A DNA stretch of 58,435 nt from Sphingobium quisquiliarum P25. GTDB lineage: Bacteria; Pseudomonadota; Alphaproteobacteria; Sphingomonadales; Sphingomonadaceae. Both the position numbers and the translations under genes were made by a program. Positions 24,043 to 32,079 of the stretch are shown in pieces; the stretch's first letter is position 1; each line of letters starts with the position of its first letter. Under the pieces are notes generated by a model, which saw only the letters and a program-made list of their open reading frames with translations, was not told the origin of the DNA and ran no database searches. The stretch lies in the NCBI RefSeq assembly GCF_000445065.1, contig NZ_ATHO01000011.1, positions 1 to 58,435 on the forward strand, read 5' to 3'.

Positions 24043-25197
24043 TTAGCGCGGCAGACCGAGCATGCGCTCGGCGATGATGTTGCGCTGAATCTCGTTCGAA
24101 CCGGCATAGATGGGCCCGGCGAGCGCGAAGATATAATCGTCGATCCAATCGACCGCCGCAGCATCGGGCGCGTCATGGGTCAGTTCCGCCTGCGGCCCCA
24201 GGATCGACAACGCCGTCTGCGTCAGGTGAATGTCGAGTTCCGACCAGAAGATCTTGTTGGTCGATGCTTCCGGCCCGATCTTCGCCCCCGCCATCAGCCG
24301 CGATGCGGTCTGGTAGATGTTGAGCGCATAGGCGTCGGCGTTCATGTGCGCGCGCACGACATCGGCTTCAAGCGCCGGATCAGCCGTCTCCTTGTTCGCG
24401 GCCCACAATTCGACGAGCTTCTTCGCCGCCACCTGATAGCGTGCAGGGGAGCGCAGCATCAGCCCGCGTTCGAAGCCAGCCGTCGCCATGCAGATATGCC
24501 AGCCCTGGCCCTCGTCGCCCAGGCGATTGAAGGCGGGAACGCGGACATTCTCGAGGAAAATCTCGGCAAAGCCGACATGGCCGTTGATCTTCTTGATGGC
24601 GTTGACCGTCACGCCCGGCGCATCCAACGGGAAGAAGATGAGGCTCATCCCCTTGTGCCGCTCGCTGCCCGGCTCGCGGAACAGGCCGAATGCCCAATCC
24701 GCGAAGACCGCACGGCTCGACCAGATTTTGTGGCCATTGAGGATATAGTCGTCGCCCTCGCGCGTCGCGGTGGCGCGCACCCCGGCCAGATCGGACCCGG
24801 CCTGCGGCTCGGACCATGCCTGCGCCCAGATTTCCTCGCCGCTCGCCATCTTGGGCAGGAAACGCTGCTTCTGCTCATGCGTGCCGAACTCGATCAGCGT
24901 CGGCCCCAGCAGGAAGATGCCATTCTGGTTGACGCGGCCGGGCGCTCCGGCGCGATAATATTCTTCCTCGAAGATCAGCCACTGGATAAGGTCAAGGCCG
25001 CGCCCGCCATATTCCTTGGGCCAGGTCACCATGCCCCAATCGCCCGACTTCAGCGTCTTTTCCCATTCACGATGCGCTTCGAAGCCTTCGCGCGTCGCAT
25101 CGAAATGCTCCAGCGGTTCTGCTGGTACATGGGCTTCCAGCCATGCGCGCACTTCGGCGCGGAACGCCTGCTGCTCAGGAGTGTAAGTCAGATCCAT
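24043..25197 (-). CDS. fadE31: Acyl-CoA dehydrogenase, FadE31-like
   Basis: A 384-residue full-length acyl-CoA dehydrogenase. It shows WPKEYGGRGLDLIQW, EEEYYRAGAPGRVNQNG, LPKMASGEEIWAQAWSEPQAGSDLAG with the flavin-contact SEPxAGSD, KIWSSRA, and the RSPARYQVAAKKLVELW segment; it ends YAGSNEIQRNIIAERMLGLPR. The WAQAWSEP, RSPAR and APGR-N-NG features fit recalled mycobacterial FadE31. It probably dehydrogenates a CoA thioester after ring C opening together with the short subunit encoded next. The start shares one base with the EchA20 stop. FadE symbols for this family are assigned from memory and could be exchanged between paralogues. Confidence 0.75.
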   Translation of the reverse strand: MDLTYTPEQQAFRAEVRAWLEAHVPAEPLEHFDATREGFEAHREWEKTLKSGDWGMVTWPKEYGGRGLDLIQWLIFEEEYYRAGAPGRVNQNGIFLLGPTLIEFGTHEQKQRFLPKMASGEEIWAQAWSEPQAGSDLAGVRATATREGDDYILNGHKIWSSRAVFADWAFGLFREPGSERHKGMSLIFFPLDAPGVTVNAIKKINGHVGFAEIFLENVRVPAFNRLGDEGQGWHICMATAGFERGLMLRSPARYQVAAKKLVELWAANKETADPALEADVVRAHMNADAYALNIYQTASRLMAGAKIGPEASTNKIFWSELDIHLTQTALSILGPQAELTHDAPDAAAVDWIDDYIFALAGPIYAGSNEIQRNIIAERMLGLPR

Positions 25198-25946
25198 CAG
25201 AATTTCGCCGCGCCCTTGTTTTCCACGAAGGCGTCACGCGCCTTCTGGCTGTCTTCATGCATGTACATTTCGAGCGTGAAGCCCTGCTCAATGCGATAAT
25301 GCGCCGACGGATCGGTTGGCTCGATCAGGTTCAGCGCCTGCTTGGCGATCACCAGGGCCGCCCGGCTCTTGGACGCGATCACCTCGCAAAAGGCGTAGGC
25401 CTCTTCCTTGAGCTTTTCGAGCGGCACCACCTTGTGCACCGAGCCATGACGATAGGCGTCCTCGACCGGGATGCGGCCGCCGGTGAAGAAGTTGGCGCGC
25501 ACCATCTGCACCGGCAGCATGCGGCTCATGAAGGCCGCGCCGCCCATCGCGCCGCGATCGATTTCGGGCAGCGAGAAATAGGCGCCTTCCGCCGCGATCA
25601 GCGCGTCGCAAGCGCCCGCGATGTTCACGCCGCCGCCGATCACGAAGCCATGGAGCGCGCCCACCACCGGGATCGCGCATTCGCGGATCGCCTTGAAGGT
25701 CAGGTAATTGTCCTTGTTCAGCTTGGCGATGCGCTCAGGATGCGCCTGCATCTCCTTGATATCGACGCCGCCGCAGAAACCCCGGCCCTCGGCGCGGATC
25801 AGGATGCATTTCACATCCTCGTTCGCCGCCGCTTCGTAAACCATTGCGGGAATCGATTCCCAGCCCTTGGTGTCGAAGGCGTTGACCGGCGGATGGTCGA
25901 ACAGGATCTCGGCGATGTGATCCTTGACGCTCAACGTAATCGGCAT
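25197..25946 (-). CDS. echA20: EchA20-like ring-D-opening crotonase
   Basis: A 249-residue crotonase-fold protein. It matches recalled mycobacterial EchA20 (Rv3550) at FDHPPVNAFDTKGW, RAEGRGFCGGVDIKEMQ (first oxyanion-hole half), GFVIGGGVNIAGACD, LPEIDRGAMGGAAFMSRM, GSVHKVVP, KQALNLIEP and YRIEQGFTLEM. In Mycobacterium this enzyme hydrolyses a carbon-carbon bond in ring D of the indenone-CoA (HIEC-CoA) to give COCHEA-CoA. It is followed without gap by the FadE31-like gene and preceded by ipdC, the expected neighbourhood. AGGAAGAAGGACAGGA precedes the ATG. Confidence 0.86.
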   Translation of the reverse strand: MPITLSVKDHIAEILFDHPPVNAFDTKGWESIPAMVYEAAANEDVKCILIRAEGRGFCGGVDIKEMQAHPERIAKLNKDNYLTFKAIRECAIPVVGALHGFVIGGGVNIAGACDALIAAEGAYFSLPEIDRGAMGGAAFMSRMLPVQMVRANFFTGGRIPVEDAYRHGSVHKVVPLEKLKEEAYAFCEVIASKSRAALVIAKQALNLIEPTDPSAHYRIEQGFTLEMYMHEDSQKARDAFVENKGAAKF

Positions 25947-25963
25947 ATTCCTGTCCTTCTTCC

Positions 25964-27052
25964 TCAGGCCGCGCTTGCGGTTTCGCGGCCCATGGCGGCC
26001 AGCGCGGCGAGGCGCTCATGCGCTTCGGCGACGATGCGGTCGACCAGTTCCTGGCAGGTCGGGATTTCGCCGATCCGCCCGCCCACGACGCCCGTCGCCA
26101 TCACGCCATGCTCGATATCGCCTTCGACCACCGCTTTCTGGATCAGCATCGGCATGGTCGCGGCCATCATCGCCTGCTTGAGTGGCATCGCGCCGTGCGC
26201 CGTCATGCCACGCGCCGACTTGATGAAGTCCATCCAGCTTGCGCCGGTCTGCTTCTTCATCGCCATGCCCGCCTCGATCGCGCGCAGCCACATGCCGAGC
26301 GAACCCGATTTCTCGATCCGGTCCATCAACCGCGTGCGCACCATCCGCTGCGGAATGCCGTCCAGCTTGGTGGTGACGACGATCCGGTCCGTGCTGGCTT
26401 TCAGATATTCCGCCTTGGCGCTGTCAGGCACCGGGCTTTCCTTGGTCAGAAGGAAGCGCGTGCCCATGGCGATGCCGACCGCGCCATAGGCCAGCGCTGC
26501 GGCAAGCCCACGCCCATCGGCAAAGCCGCCGCTTGCAATCACCGGCACCTTGACCGCGTCGAGCACCTGCGGGAGCAGCACGGTGGTCGGCACCGATCCC
26601 GTATGGCCGCCGCCTTCGCCGCCCTGGACATTGACCATGTCGACGCCCAACTCGACCATCTTCTGCGCATGCTTGACCGCGCCGACGGTGGGGACGCACA
26701 GGATGCCCGCATCCTTGAAGCGGCCGATCATCTTGGCGTTGGGCCCGCGCCCGAAGCTGACCGCGCGCACCTGATCCTTGTTGGCGAGGATCAGTTCGAC
26801 GATCTGGTCAGCGCCGGGCTGGAAGCTATGGAAATTGACGCCAAAGGGCCGGTCCGTGCCCTTGCGCACAGCCAGGATCTTCTCGCGCGCCTCTTCCGGC
26901 GTCATGACGGCAGCGCCGAGGAATCCAAAGGCGCCCGCATTGCTGGAGCCGATCACCAGGCTCGGTTCGGCGACCCAGCCCATCGCGGTCTGGATGATCG
27001 GCCAGCGGCAACCCAGCCGCTCGGTCAAAATCGTGTGCAGCGGATCGCCCAT
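25964..27052 (-). CDS. ipdC: IpdC flavin-dependent dehydrogenase (nitronate-monooxygenase family)
   Basis: A 362-residue TIM-barrel flavoprotein of the NMO/2-nitropropane dioxygenase superfamily. Family blocks include PIIQTAMGWVA at the N-terminus, RPFGVNFHSF, VNVQGGEGGGHTG (about 141-153), PVIASGGFADGRGLAAALAYGA and GIAMGTRFLLTKES; these parallel recalled IpdC (Rv3553). IpdC dehydrogenates 5-hydroxy-HIC-CoA in the C/D-ring pathway, introducing the double bond that prepares IpdF and EchA20 chemistry. The start shares one base with the preceding crotonase stop. A true nitronate monooxygenase is unlikely given this context and sequence pattern. Confidence 0.87.
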   Translation of the reverse strand: MGDPLHTILTERLGCRWPIIQTAMGWVAEPSLVIGSSNAGAFGFLGAAVMTPEEAREKILAVRKGTDRPFGVNFHSFQPGADQIVELILANKDQVRAVSFGRGPNAKMIGRFKDAGILCVPTVGAVKHAQKMVELGVDMVNVQGGEGGGHTGSVPTTVLLPQVLDAVKVPVIASGGFADGRGLAAALAYGAVGIAMGTRFLLTKESPVPDSAKAEYLKASTDRIVVTTKLDGIPQRMVRTRLMDRIEKSGSLGMWLRAIEAGMAMKKQTGASWMDFIKSARGMTAHGAMPLKQAMMAATMPMLIQKAVVEGDIEHGVMATGVVGGRIGEIPTCQELVDRIVAEAHERLAALAAMGRETASAA

Positions 27053-27954
27053 TACTCGCTCGCCTGCTTCTTGTTCGCTTCCGCCATCTTCTTTGCGTCG
27101 AGCCCGGCGATCGAGCTGCCCTGGACGAGGTCATTCTGCGCATGGGCGAAATGGTGCATATGATATTGCGCCTCCATCGCGTTGCGCTTGCCCATCAGCT
27201 CCTCGACATGGTTGATCGCCTGCTTGGTGAGCCAGTTGCCAAGCCGGGGCTGCGCCACCAGCTTGGCCGCCATCGCCGCGACGGTTTCGCGCAGCGCCTC
27301 GCGGGAGACGATCTTGTTCACCATGCCGAACTGTTCGGCCCGCTGCGCACTCATCCGTTCGCCCAGCAGCAGGAATTCCTTGGCGATGCGCGGCGGCAGC
27401 TCATAGGCATGGGCGAAATATTCGACGCCCGGAATGCCCATGCGGTTGACCGGGTCCTGGAAGAAGGCATCGTCGGAAGCGACAATCAGGTCGCATACCC
27501 AAGCCAGCATCAGCCCGCCTGCGACGCACGCCCCCTGCACCATGGCGATCGTCGGCTTGGGCGCGTCGCGCCAGCGCCGGCACATGCCGACATATTGCTC
27601 CTTCTCGCGTGTATAGAGCAGTTCGGCGGCGGGCTTGTTGACATGGCCCGGCACCATCAGCCGGTTTTCGAAATGCTTGTGCACGTCGCGGCCGGGCGTG
27701 CCGATGTCATGCCCGGCCGAAAAATGCTTGCCGTTGCCGCCCAGCACGATCGCGCGCACATCGTCATCGCTTACCGCCTTCATGAAGGCGTCGTCGAGCG
27801 CATAGGTCATCTGGCCGTTCTGGGCATTGTTGAAGCCCGGACGGTTCATCATGATCCATGCGACATTGTCGATCACCTCATAGGTGACCGGCTCGTCGGT
27901 CTCGTAAACAATGTCGACCTGCTGCGGTTCGACCAGGCGGTCGGTCTCGTTCAT
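27052..27954 (-). CDS. Enoyl-CoA hydratase/isomerase family protein
   Basis: A 300-residue crotonase-fold protein, longer than EchA20 because of an N-terminal extension and a lid insert. It shows NRPGFNNAQNGQMTYALDDAF, GKHFSAGHDIGTPGRD (first oxyanion-hole region), QGACVAGGLMLAWVCDLIVAS (second), and an acidic/hydrophobic C-terminal helix. The GHDIGTPGRD type is seen in several actinobacterial EchA proteins of lipid clusters. It probably hydrates an unsaturated CoA intermediate of the C/D-ring sequence; the precise step is not assignable. It is separated from ipdB by only 2 bases. Confidence 0.82.
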   Translation of the reverse strand: MNETDRLVEPQQVDIVYETDEPVTYEVIDNVAWIMMNRPGFNNAQNGQMTYALDDAFMKAVSDDDVRAIVLGGNGKHFSAGHDIGTPGRDVHKHFENRLMVPGHVNKPAAELLYTREKEQYVGMCRRWRDAPKPTIAMVQGACVAGGLMLAWVCDLIVASDDAFFQDPVNRMGIPGVEYFAHAYELPPRIAKEFLLLGERMSAQRAEQFGMVNKIVSREALRETVAAMAAKLVAQPRLGNWLTKQAINHVEELMGKRNAMEAQYHMHHFAHAQNDLVQGSSIAGLDAKKMAEANKKQASE

Positions 27955-27956
27955 TG

Positions 27957-28754
27957 TCAGGCTGCCCTTCTGTCTCCGGCCGGGTTATCCTTGAACACGG
28001 TCGCGCGGACATTGTTGGGGTCGATCTTCGCGATCAGCTCCAGCTGCTCGGCCGTCGGCGCAGGCGTCACCGGGATTTCGTCCGCGATTTTGGCGAGCGG
28101 AAAGCCGGTATTGTCCTGCACTTCCTCAAAGGTAACGCCCGGATGCAGCGAAATCACGCGGATCTGATGATCCGGCCCGCCAAAATCCATTACGCACAGG
28201 TTGGTGATGATGCGGCGCAGGTCCAGGCCCTTGGGCGGCTGCCCATTGCGGTAGCGCGCCGGATTATAGCCCGCCATGCAGACGAAATCGACTTCGCCTT
28301 CCACGAACGCGCGCTTGTTGTGGTTCGGGAAGAAGAAGCTGTTGGGATGGCTGATCGAGTTTCCGGGGAAGCCCCGCGCACCCAGCATCGCCGCCTTGGG
28401 CTTCTTATGATCGCCGATGACGGAGATATTGGCCTGGCCGAAGCGGTCGATCTGCACCGGGCCGACCAGCGCATGGCGGCGGCCGCTCCACAGCGCGGAA
28501 AAGACGCGGTCATAATTGGCGATGCCTTCATATTCGGGCTCGCTGTTGCGCTTGCCGGGGCCGACCGGCTCGCTGGTATACCAGACCTCGCCATCGGTGG
28601 TCTGGATCGCCGGGGAGAAGCTCAGCTTGGCAAGGCCAGCGCCGATGCGGGGCAGGGGGCCGATGCCGGTCGCCATCACCTCGCCATTGTCGCGCCACAC
28701 TTCGGCGCAGGCGGCGATGACCAGTTCGGCGAGCGAATAGCTATTCTGGGTCAT
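27957..28754 (-). CDS. ipdB: IpdB, beta subunit of COCHEA-CoA hydrolase
   Basis: A 265-residue class I CoA-transferase-fold beta subunit. Blocks DNGEVMATGIGPLPRIGAGLAKLSFSP (in parts), TDGEVWYTSEP, GRRHALVGPVQIDRFGQANISVIG, GARGFPGNSISH, and FGGPDHQIRVISLHPGVTFEEVQDNTGF follow recalled IpdB. IpdAB is CoA-transferase-like but acts as a hydrolase that opens the last steroid ring (ring C) of COCHEA-CoA. The beta subunit lacks its own catalytic glutamate, consistent with the pair. It follows ipdA after 11 bases; together they form the heterotetramer. Confidence 0.88.
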   Translation of the reverse strand: MTQNSYSLAELVIAACAEVWRDNGEVMATGIGPLPRIGAGLAKLSFSPAIQTTDGEVWYTSEPVGPGKRNSEPEYEGIANYDRVFSALWSGRRHALVGPVQIDRFGQANISVIGDHKKPKAAMLGARGFPGNSISHPNSFFFPNHNKRAFVEGEVDFVCMAGYNPARYRNGQPPKGLDLRRIITNLCVMDFGGPDHQIRVISLHPGVTFEEVQDNTGFPLAKIADEIPVTPAPTAEQLELIAKIDPNNVRATVFKDNPAGDRRAA

Positions 28755-28765
28755 GTCAGTCTCGC

Positions 28766-29653
28766 TCAGTAAATGGGGACGGGCAGTTGCTTGACGGCTT
28801 CCTCGCCGCCGATCGCCGTCTGATAGTCCGCTTCGGACACGTCGATGAACTTCGCCTTATATTCGGCCCATGCCTCTGGCGAGGCAGCGCTCTCGACATA
28901 GGTCTTGATGTGCTTCAGATCGAGCTGATAGTCCGGCGCGGCGCTTGACGGATGCGCGCCCAGCGGCGCTTCGGCGACGCCGTTGATCATCGTGCGCTCG
29001 ACCAGATTGTAGCGGCTGTTCTTCTTCATATCCAGCTCGGCCGTCGTCACGATCTTCTCGACCGTGGCGTAGCTCTTGCCCGCCGCGCGCACCAGCAACT
29101 CGTCGAAGATCGGATCGACCGACAGGTTGAGCAGGTTGCCGCGCTCGTCGGAACGATGCGCATGGATCAGCGCCACGTCCGGCACCAGCGCGGGCATGGC
29201 GACGAATTCCTCGCCATCCTCATAGGGGCTTTTCACGAATTTGAAGTCGAAGCCCGACTGGTTGATGATGTCGGTGCCGATGCCGACGCGCGTCGGCAGG
29301 AAGGGCAGCTTCATCGCGCCTGCGCGCAGGCCCCAATGATACATGCCCTCGTCCAGTTCCAGCACTTCGAAGGCGCCCGCCTGGCGCGCATTGCGGAAAT
29401 GCGGTTCCAGCGGGAAATGATCCAGGCTGGCGAAAGCGAAGACCAGCTTCCTGATCTTGCCGGTGGCGGCCAGCATGCCGATGTCCATGCCGCCATAACC
29501 CGCCATCAGGGTCAGGTCCTTCAGGTTCGACCGGGCGATCGCGCGGATCAGGGCCATCGGCTTGCGCCGCGTCGCCCATCCGCCGATGCCGATGGTCATG
29601 CCGTCGGAAAGTTGGCCGACGATGTCATCCACCGTCATACGCTTGTCGAGCAT
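28766..29653 (-). CDS. ipdA: IpdA, alpha subunit of COCHEA-CoA hydrolase
   Basis: A 295-residue alpha subunit. It starts MLDKRMTVDDIVGQL, aligning with the recalled IpdA start MPDKRTALDDAV, so I choose 29653 although ATGs exist at 29665, 29674 and 29698 inside the hsaC end. GMTIGIGGWATRRKPMALIRAI and LELDEGMYHWGLRAGAMKLPFLP are present; Glu102 in DEGM matches the catalytic Glu105 of Mycobacterium. With IpdB it hydrolyses ring C of COCHEA-CoA to an acyclic dicarboxylic CoA ester. The start is 4 bases after the hsaC stop. Confidence 0.88.
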   Translation of the reverse strand: MLDKRMTVDDIVGQLSDGMTIGIGGWATRRKPMALIRAIARSNLKDLTLMAGYGGMDIGMLAATGKIRKLVFAFASLDHFPLEPHFRNARQAGAFEVLELDEGMYHWGLRAGAMKLPFLPTRVGIGTDIINQSGFDFKFVKSPYEDGEEFVAMPALVPDVALIHAHRSDERGNLLNLSVDPIFDELLVRAAGKSYATVEKIVTTAELDMKKNSRYNLVERTMINGVAEAPLGAHPSSAAPDYQLDLKHIKTYVESAASPEAWAEYKAKFIDVSEADYQTAIGGEEAVKQLPVPIY

Positions 29654-29657
29654 AGTC

Positions 29658-30575
29658 TCAGTCATCCTTTTCATGGGCCCATTTGTGGCCCCAGTCACTG
29701 ACGCCCAGGCTGGTGGTGGGCACCCAGCTTGCCGGGTCGATCACCATTCCGTTCCAGCCATATTCAATATCAAAGCCGCCCGGCGTCTGCATGTAGAAGG
29801 ACGTCATCTTGTCATTCACATGGCGGCCCAGCGTCGCCGAAAGCGGCACCTTGCCCTTGCTCTTGAGCACGCGGTCATAGGCGCGGCCCACATCCTCCAG
29901 GCTGCCGACTTCCAGCATCATGTGCACCGCGCCGTTCGGGCTTTCGGGCAACTGGCCCAGAGCCAGGCTGTGGTGGCGGGCATTGCAATGCATGAAGGCA
30001 AAGCCCACGCCCGGATCGTCCGGCCCGCCGCCGCCCAGGTAGAAGCGGCCAAGGTCGGTGTCGCGGAAGCCCAGCACATCCTTGTAGAAGGCGTGCGTTT
30101 CGTCGAAATTCGGAGCGGTCAGAACGACATGGCCCATGCCCATGTCGCCATTGTCGCCGGTCACGAAACGGCTGACGGCGGCCGGGGACACGAACGGGGC
30201 ATAATCATAGAAGCGGCCGTAGAACAGCTCCATCGCATGGCCGCACGGGTCCGACGACCGGGCAAGCTCCGTCACCTGGCGCGCCCGCGCTTCCATCACG
30301 CCCGCGCGCTCCACGGGGCGGCCGGCGGCCTCCAGCCTGGCGAGCGCTGATTCGAAATCCTCGCGACTCGCAAATTCCCACGCCGGCGCGACGAAGGCGT
30401 CGCGATCGCCCTTCTGCACCCACAGGCGGAAGGGGCGGTCGTCCATGCGGAACAGCGCCACGTCCTCGCGATCGCTCTGCGCGGGCATCAGGCCCGCTAT
30501 GTTGCAGGCGAAGTCGCGCCATGCGTCAAGGTCCCGCGCCTCGATCACCACATAGCCAAGGGATTTTACTGCCAT
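29658..30575 (-). CDS. hsaC: HsaC/TesB extradiol dioxygenase (3,4-DHSA)
   Basis: A 305-residue two-domain type I extradiol dioxygenase. Iron ligands are visible as His149 (GMGHVVLTAP), His218 (GAVHMMLEV) and Glu271 (GFDIEYGW); conserved His201/202 and Tyr261 lie in the pocket. HsaC cleaves ring A of 3,4-dihydroxy-9,10-seconandrost-1,3,5(10)-triene-9,17-dione. It leads the 20-gene minus-strand operon, while its partner genes hsaABD lie on the divergent plus-strand arm, so the promoter region between must fire both ways. GAGG lies about 7 bases before the ATG. Confidence 0.88.
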   Translation of the reverse strand: MAVKSLGYVVIEARDLDAWRDFACNIAGLMPAQSDREDVALFRMDDRPFRLWVQKGDRDAFVAPAWEFASREDFESALARLEAAGRPVERAGVMEARARQVTELARSSDPCGHAMELFYGRFYDYAPFVSPAAVSRFVTGDNGDMGMGHVVLTAPNFDETHAFYKDVLGFRDTDLGRFYLGGGGPDDPGVGFAFMHCNARHHSLALGQLPESPNGAVHMMLEVGSLEDVGRAYDRVLKSKGKVPLSATLGRHVNDKMTSFYMQTPGGFDIEYGWNGMVIDPASWVPTTSLGVSDWGHKWAHEKDD

Positions 30576-30597
30576 TCTGCCGCCTCATCCAAAGCCC

Positions 30598-30615
30598 GCC
30601 CCGCAAGAGCGGGGC
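30598..30615. repeat. GC hairpin in leader of hsaC operon
   Basis: GCCCCGC (30598-30604) and GCGGGGC (30609-30615) make a perfect 7-bp stem with an AAGA tetraloop, 23 bases upstream of the hsaC start. In the minus-strand leader it could affect translation or mRNA stability. It may equally be a dispersed repeat. Confidence 0.4.
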
Positions 30616-30678
30616 AGTGAATTTCGTTCGGAACTGTCGCTTCCGCTACGCAATCCCGGCGGTGCCGGACCTTCACGC

Positions 30679-30689
30679 AGCGTAACGCT
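30679..30689. promoter_or_regulatory. AGCGT-A-ACGCT palindrome
   Basis: An 11-base perfect palindrome around a single central base lies in the middle of the divergent region, nearer the minus-strand operon. It shares the ACGC core with the TACGCAA sites at 30646, 30753 and 30806. It is a candidate regulator site for the hsaC side; no protein can be named. Confidence 0.4.
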
Positions 30690-30752
30690 TACCGCCATAT
30701 CTTCATAGGCGATAGCAATTCGTTCCAATCGGGCCTATAAGCATCGTGCCAA

Positions 30753-30788
30753 ATACGCAAGCCCCCTTCGTCTTGACGTTTTGCGTAT
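30753..30788. promoter_or_regulatory. Candidate operator dyad ATACGCAA-N20-TTGCGTAT
   Basis: ATACGCAA at 30753-30760 and its exact inverse TTGCGTAT at 30781-30788 are spaced 20 bases (28 bases centre to centre, near 2.7 helical turns). The right half lies between the putative -35 and -10 boxes of hsaA, the expected position for a repressor. Further related half-sites are CTACGCAA at 30646-30653 and CTACGCAT at 30806-30813. The regulator is not identified. Confidence 0.6.
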
Positions 30789-30802
30789 CAAAGAACTATA
30801 TG
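30773..30802 (+). promoter_or_regulatory. Putative sigma70-type promoter of hsaA operon
   Basis: TTGACG (30773-30778) and TATATG (30797-30802) form -35 and -10 boxes with an 18-base spacer, about 45 bases before the hsaA start. Both match the consensus in four of six positions or better. The inverse half of the ATACGCAA dyad lies in the spacer. Confidence 0.55.
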
Positions 30803-30846
30803 GTCTACGCATATCCCGTTTTCGGGCGAGTTCCACGGAGAAGATG

Positions 30847-32067
30847 ATGACCGGCGCTGCGGCTACTCAAATTGTCAATGAAACCGGGGGGCAGATCCCC
30901 ACGGCGGAGGCGCTGATCGAACGCGCCCGCGCCATGATTCCGACGCTGCGCGAACGCGCCCGCGCCTGCACCCTGGCCCATAATGTCCCGGCCGAAACCG
31001 TGGCGGAGATGAAGGCGGCGGGATTCTTCCGCGTGCTCCAGCCCAAGCGGTACGGCGGCTATGAAATGCACCCCAACGTCTTCTTCGAAATCCAGAAGGC
31101 GCTGGCCGAAGGCTGCATGTCGACCGGCTGGATCTACGGCGTGCTCGGCTGCCATCCCTTCGAACTCGCGCTGTTCCATGATGAAGCGCAGAAGGAAGTG
31201 TGGGGCGACGATCCCGACATGCTCGTTTCCTCCACCTATCAGCCGGTGGGCAAGGTGGAAAAGGTGGAGGGCGGCTTCTACCTGTCCGGCCGCTGGGGCT
31301 TTTCTTCCGGTTCGACTCATTGCGGCTGGGTGCTGCTGGGCGCGATCAACTTCGACACCAATGGCGGTCCGCCGGACATGCGCACCTTCCTGTTGCCGCG
31401 TCCCGACTATCAGGTGATCGAAGGCACCTGGGACACGTTCGGGCTTCAGGGCACGGGCAGCTTCGACATCGTCGTCGATCGCGTCTTCGTCCCCGAATAT
31501 CGCACGCACAAGGCCAGCGACGGCTTCGCCTGCAAGAATCCGGGGCAGGAAACCAACACCGCGCCGCTCTATCGCATGCCCTGGGCGCAGCTGTTCGTCC
31601 GCTCCGTGTCGACCGCAGCCTTCGGCGGCACGCGCGCCGCGATCCAGGCGGGCATCGACATCATGAACAGCCGCGTGTCCAGCAACACGGGCAAGGCCGC
31701 GAAGGCCGATCCGGTGCTGCACGCTGCGCTCGCCCGCGCCATCGCCGAAGTCAATGAGATGGAGCTGACGCATCGCGCCACCTTCAATGAAATGATCGAC
31801 TATGCGGAACGCAACGAGCCGGTGCCGATGGAACGCCGCGCCCTGTTCGCCTACCAGTCGTCCAATGTCGTGCGCCGCATGGCTGACCTGGTCGATGACA
31901 TCGTGAAGCTGCTGGGCGGCCGGGCTATCTATATGTCCAGCCCGATCATCCAGCCCTGGCTCGACCTGCATGCCGCGCGCGCGCATGTCGCCAACGATCC
32001 GGGCAACCGCAGCAGCGACGTGCTGGGCACCATGCAGGGCGAAGCGCCCGGCTTCACCTTCATCTAA
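30847..32067 (+). CDS. hsaA: HsaA oxygenase component, 3-HSA hydroxylase
   Basis: A 406-residue flavin-dependent monooxygenase of the acyl-CoA-dehydrogenase fold (group D). It has the long N-terminal helix region, FFRVLQPKRYGGYEMHP, STGWIYGVLGCHPFELALF, LSGRWGFSSGSTHCGWVLLGA and TFGLQGTGSFDIVV, matching recalled HsaA. With reduced flavin from HsaB it ortho-hydroxylates the phenolic ring A of 3-HSA to the catechol 3,4-DHSA. I start at the second of two adjacent ATGs, because GGAG at 30837-30840 is 6 bases away; the first would leave only 3. It heads the plus-strand arm of the locus. Confidence 0.87.
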   Translation: MTGAAATQIVNETGGQIPTAEALIERARAMIPTLRERARACTLAHNVPAETVAEMKAAGFFRVLQPKRYGGYEMHPNVFFEIQKALAEGCMSTGWIYGVLGCHPFELALFHDEAQKEVWGDDPDMLVSSTYQPVGKVEKVEGGFYLSGRWGFSSGSTHCGWVLLGAINFDTNGGPPDMRTFLLPRPDYQVIEGTWDTFGLQGTGSFDIVVDRVFVPEYRTHKASDGFACKNPGQETNTAPLYRMPWAQLFVRSVSTAAFGGTRAAIQAGIDIMNSRVSSNTGKAAKADPVLHAALARAIAEVNEMELTHRATFNEMIDYAERNEPVPMERRALFAYQSSNVVRRMADLVDDIVKLLGGRAIYMSSPIIQPWLDLHAARAHVANDPGNRSSDVLGTMQGEAPGFTFI

Positions 32068-32079
32068 AAAGGAACCGGC

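Noticed and set aside
25964..27052. Nitronate monooxygenase (nitroalkane detoxification)
   Set aside because: The fold is the same, but the detailed sequence and its position between EchA20- and IpdAB-type genes fit IpdC.
27957..29653. 3-oxoacid CoA-transferase (succinyl- or acetyl-CoA dependent)
   Set aside because: The subunits share the fold, but the DEGM glutamate region, subunit lengths and steroid neighbours fit IpdAB, which acts as a ring-opening hydrolase.
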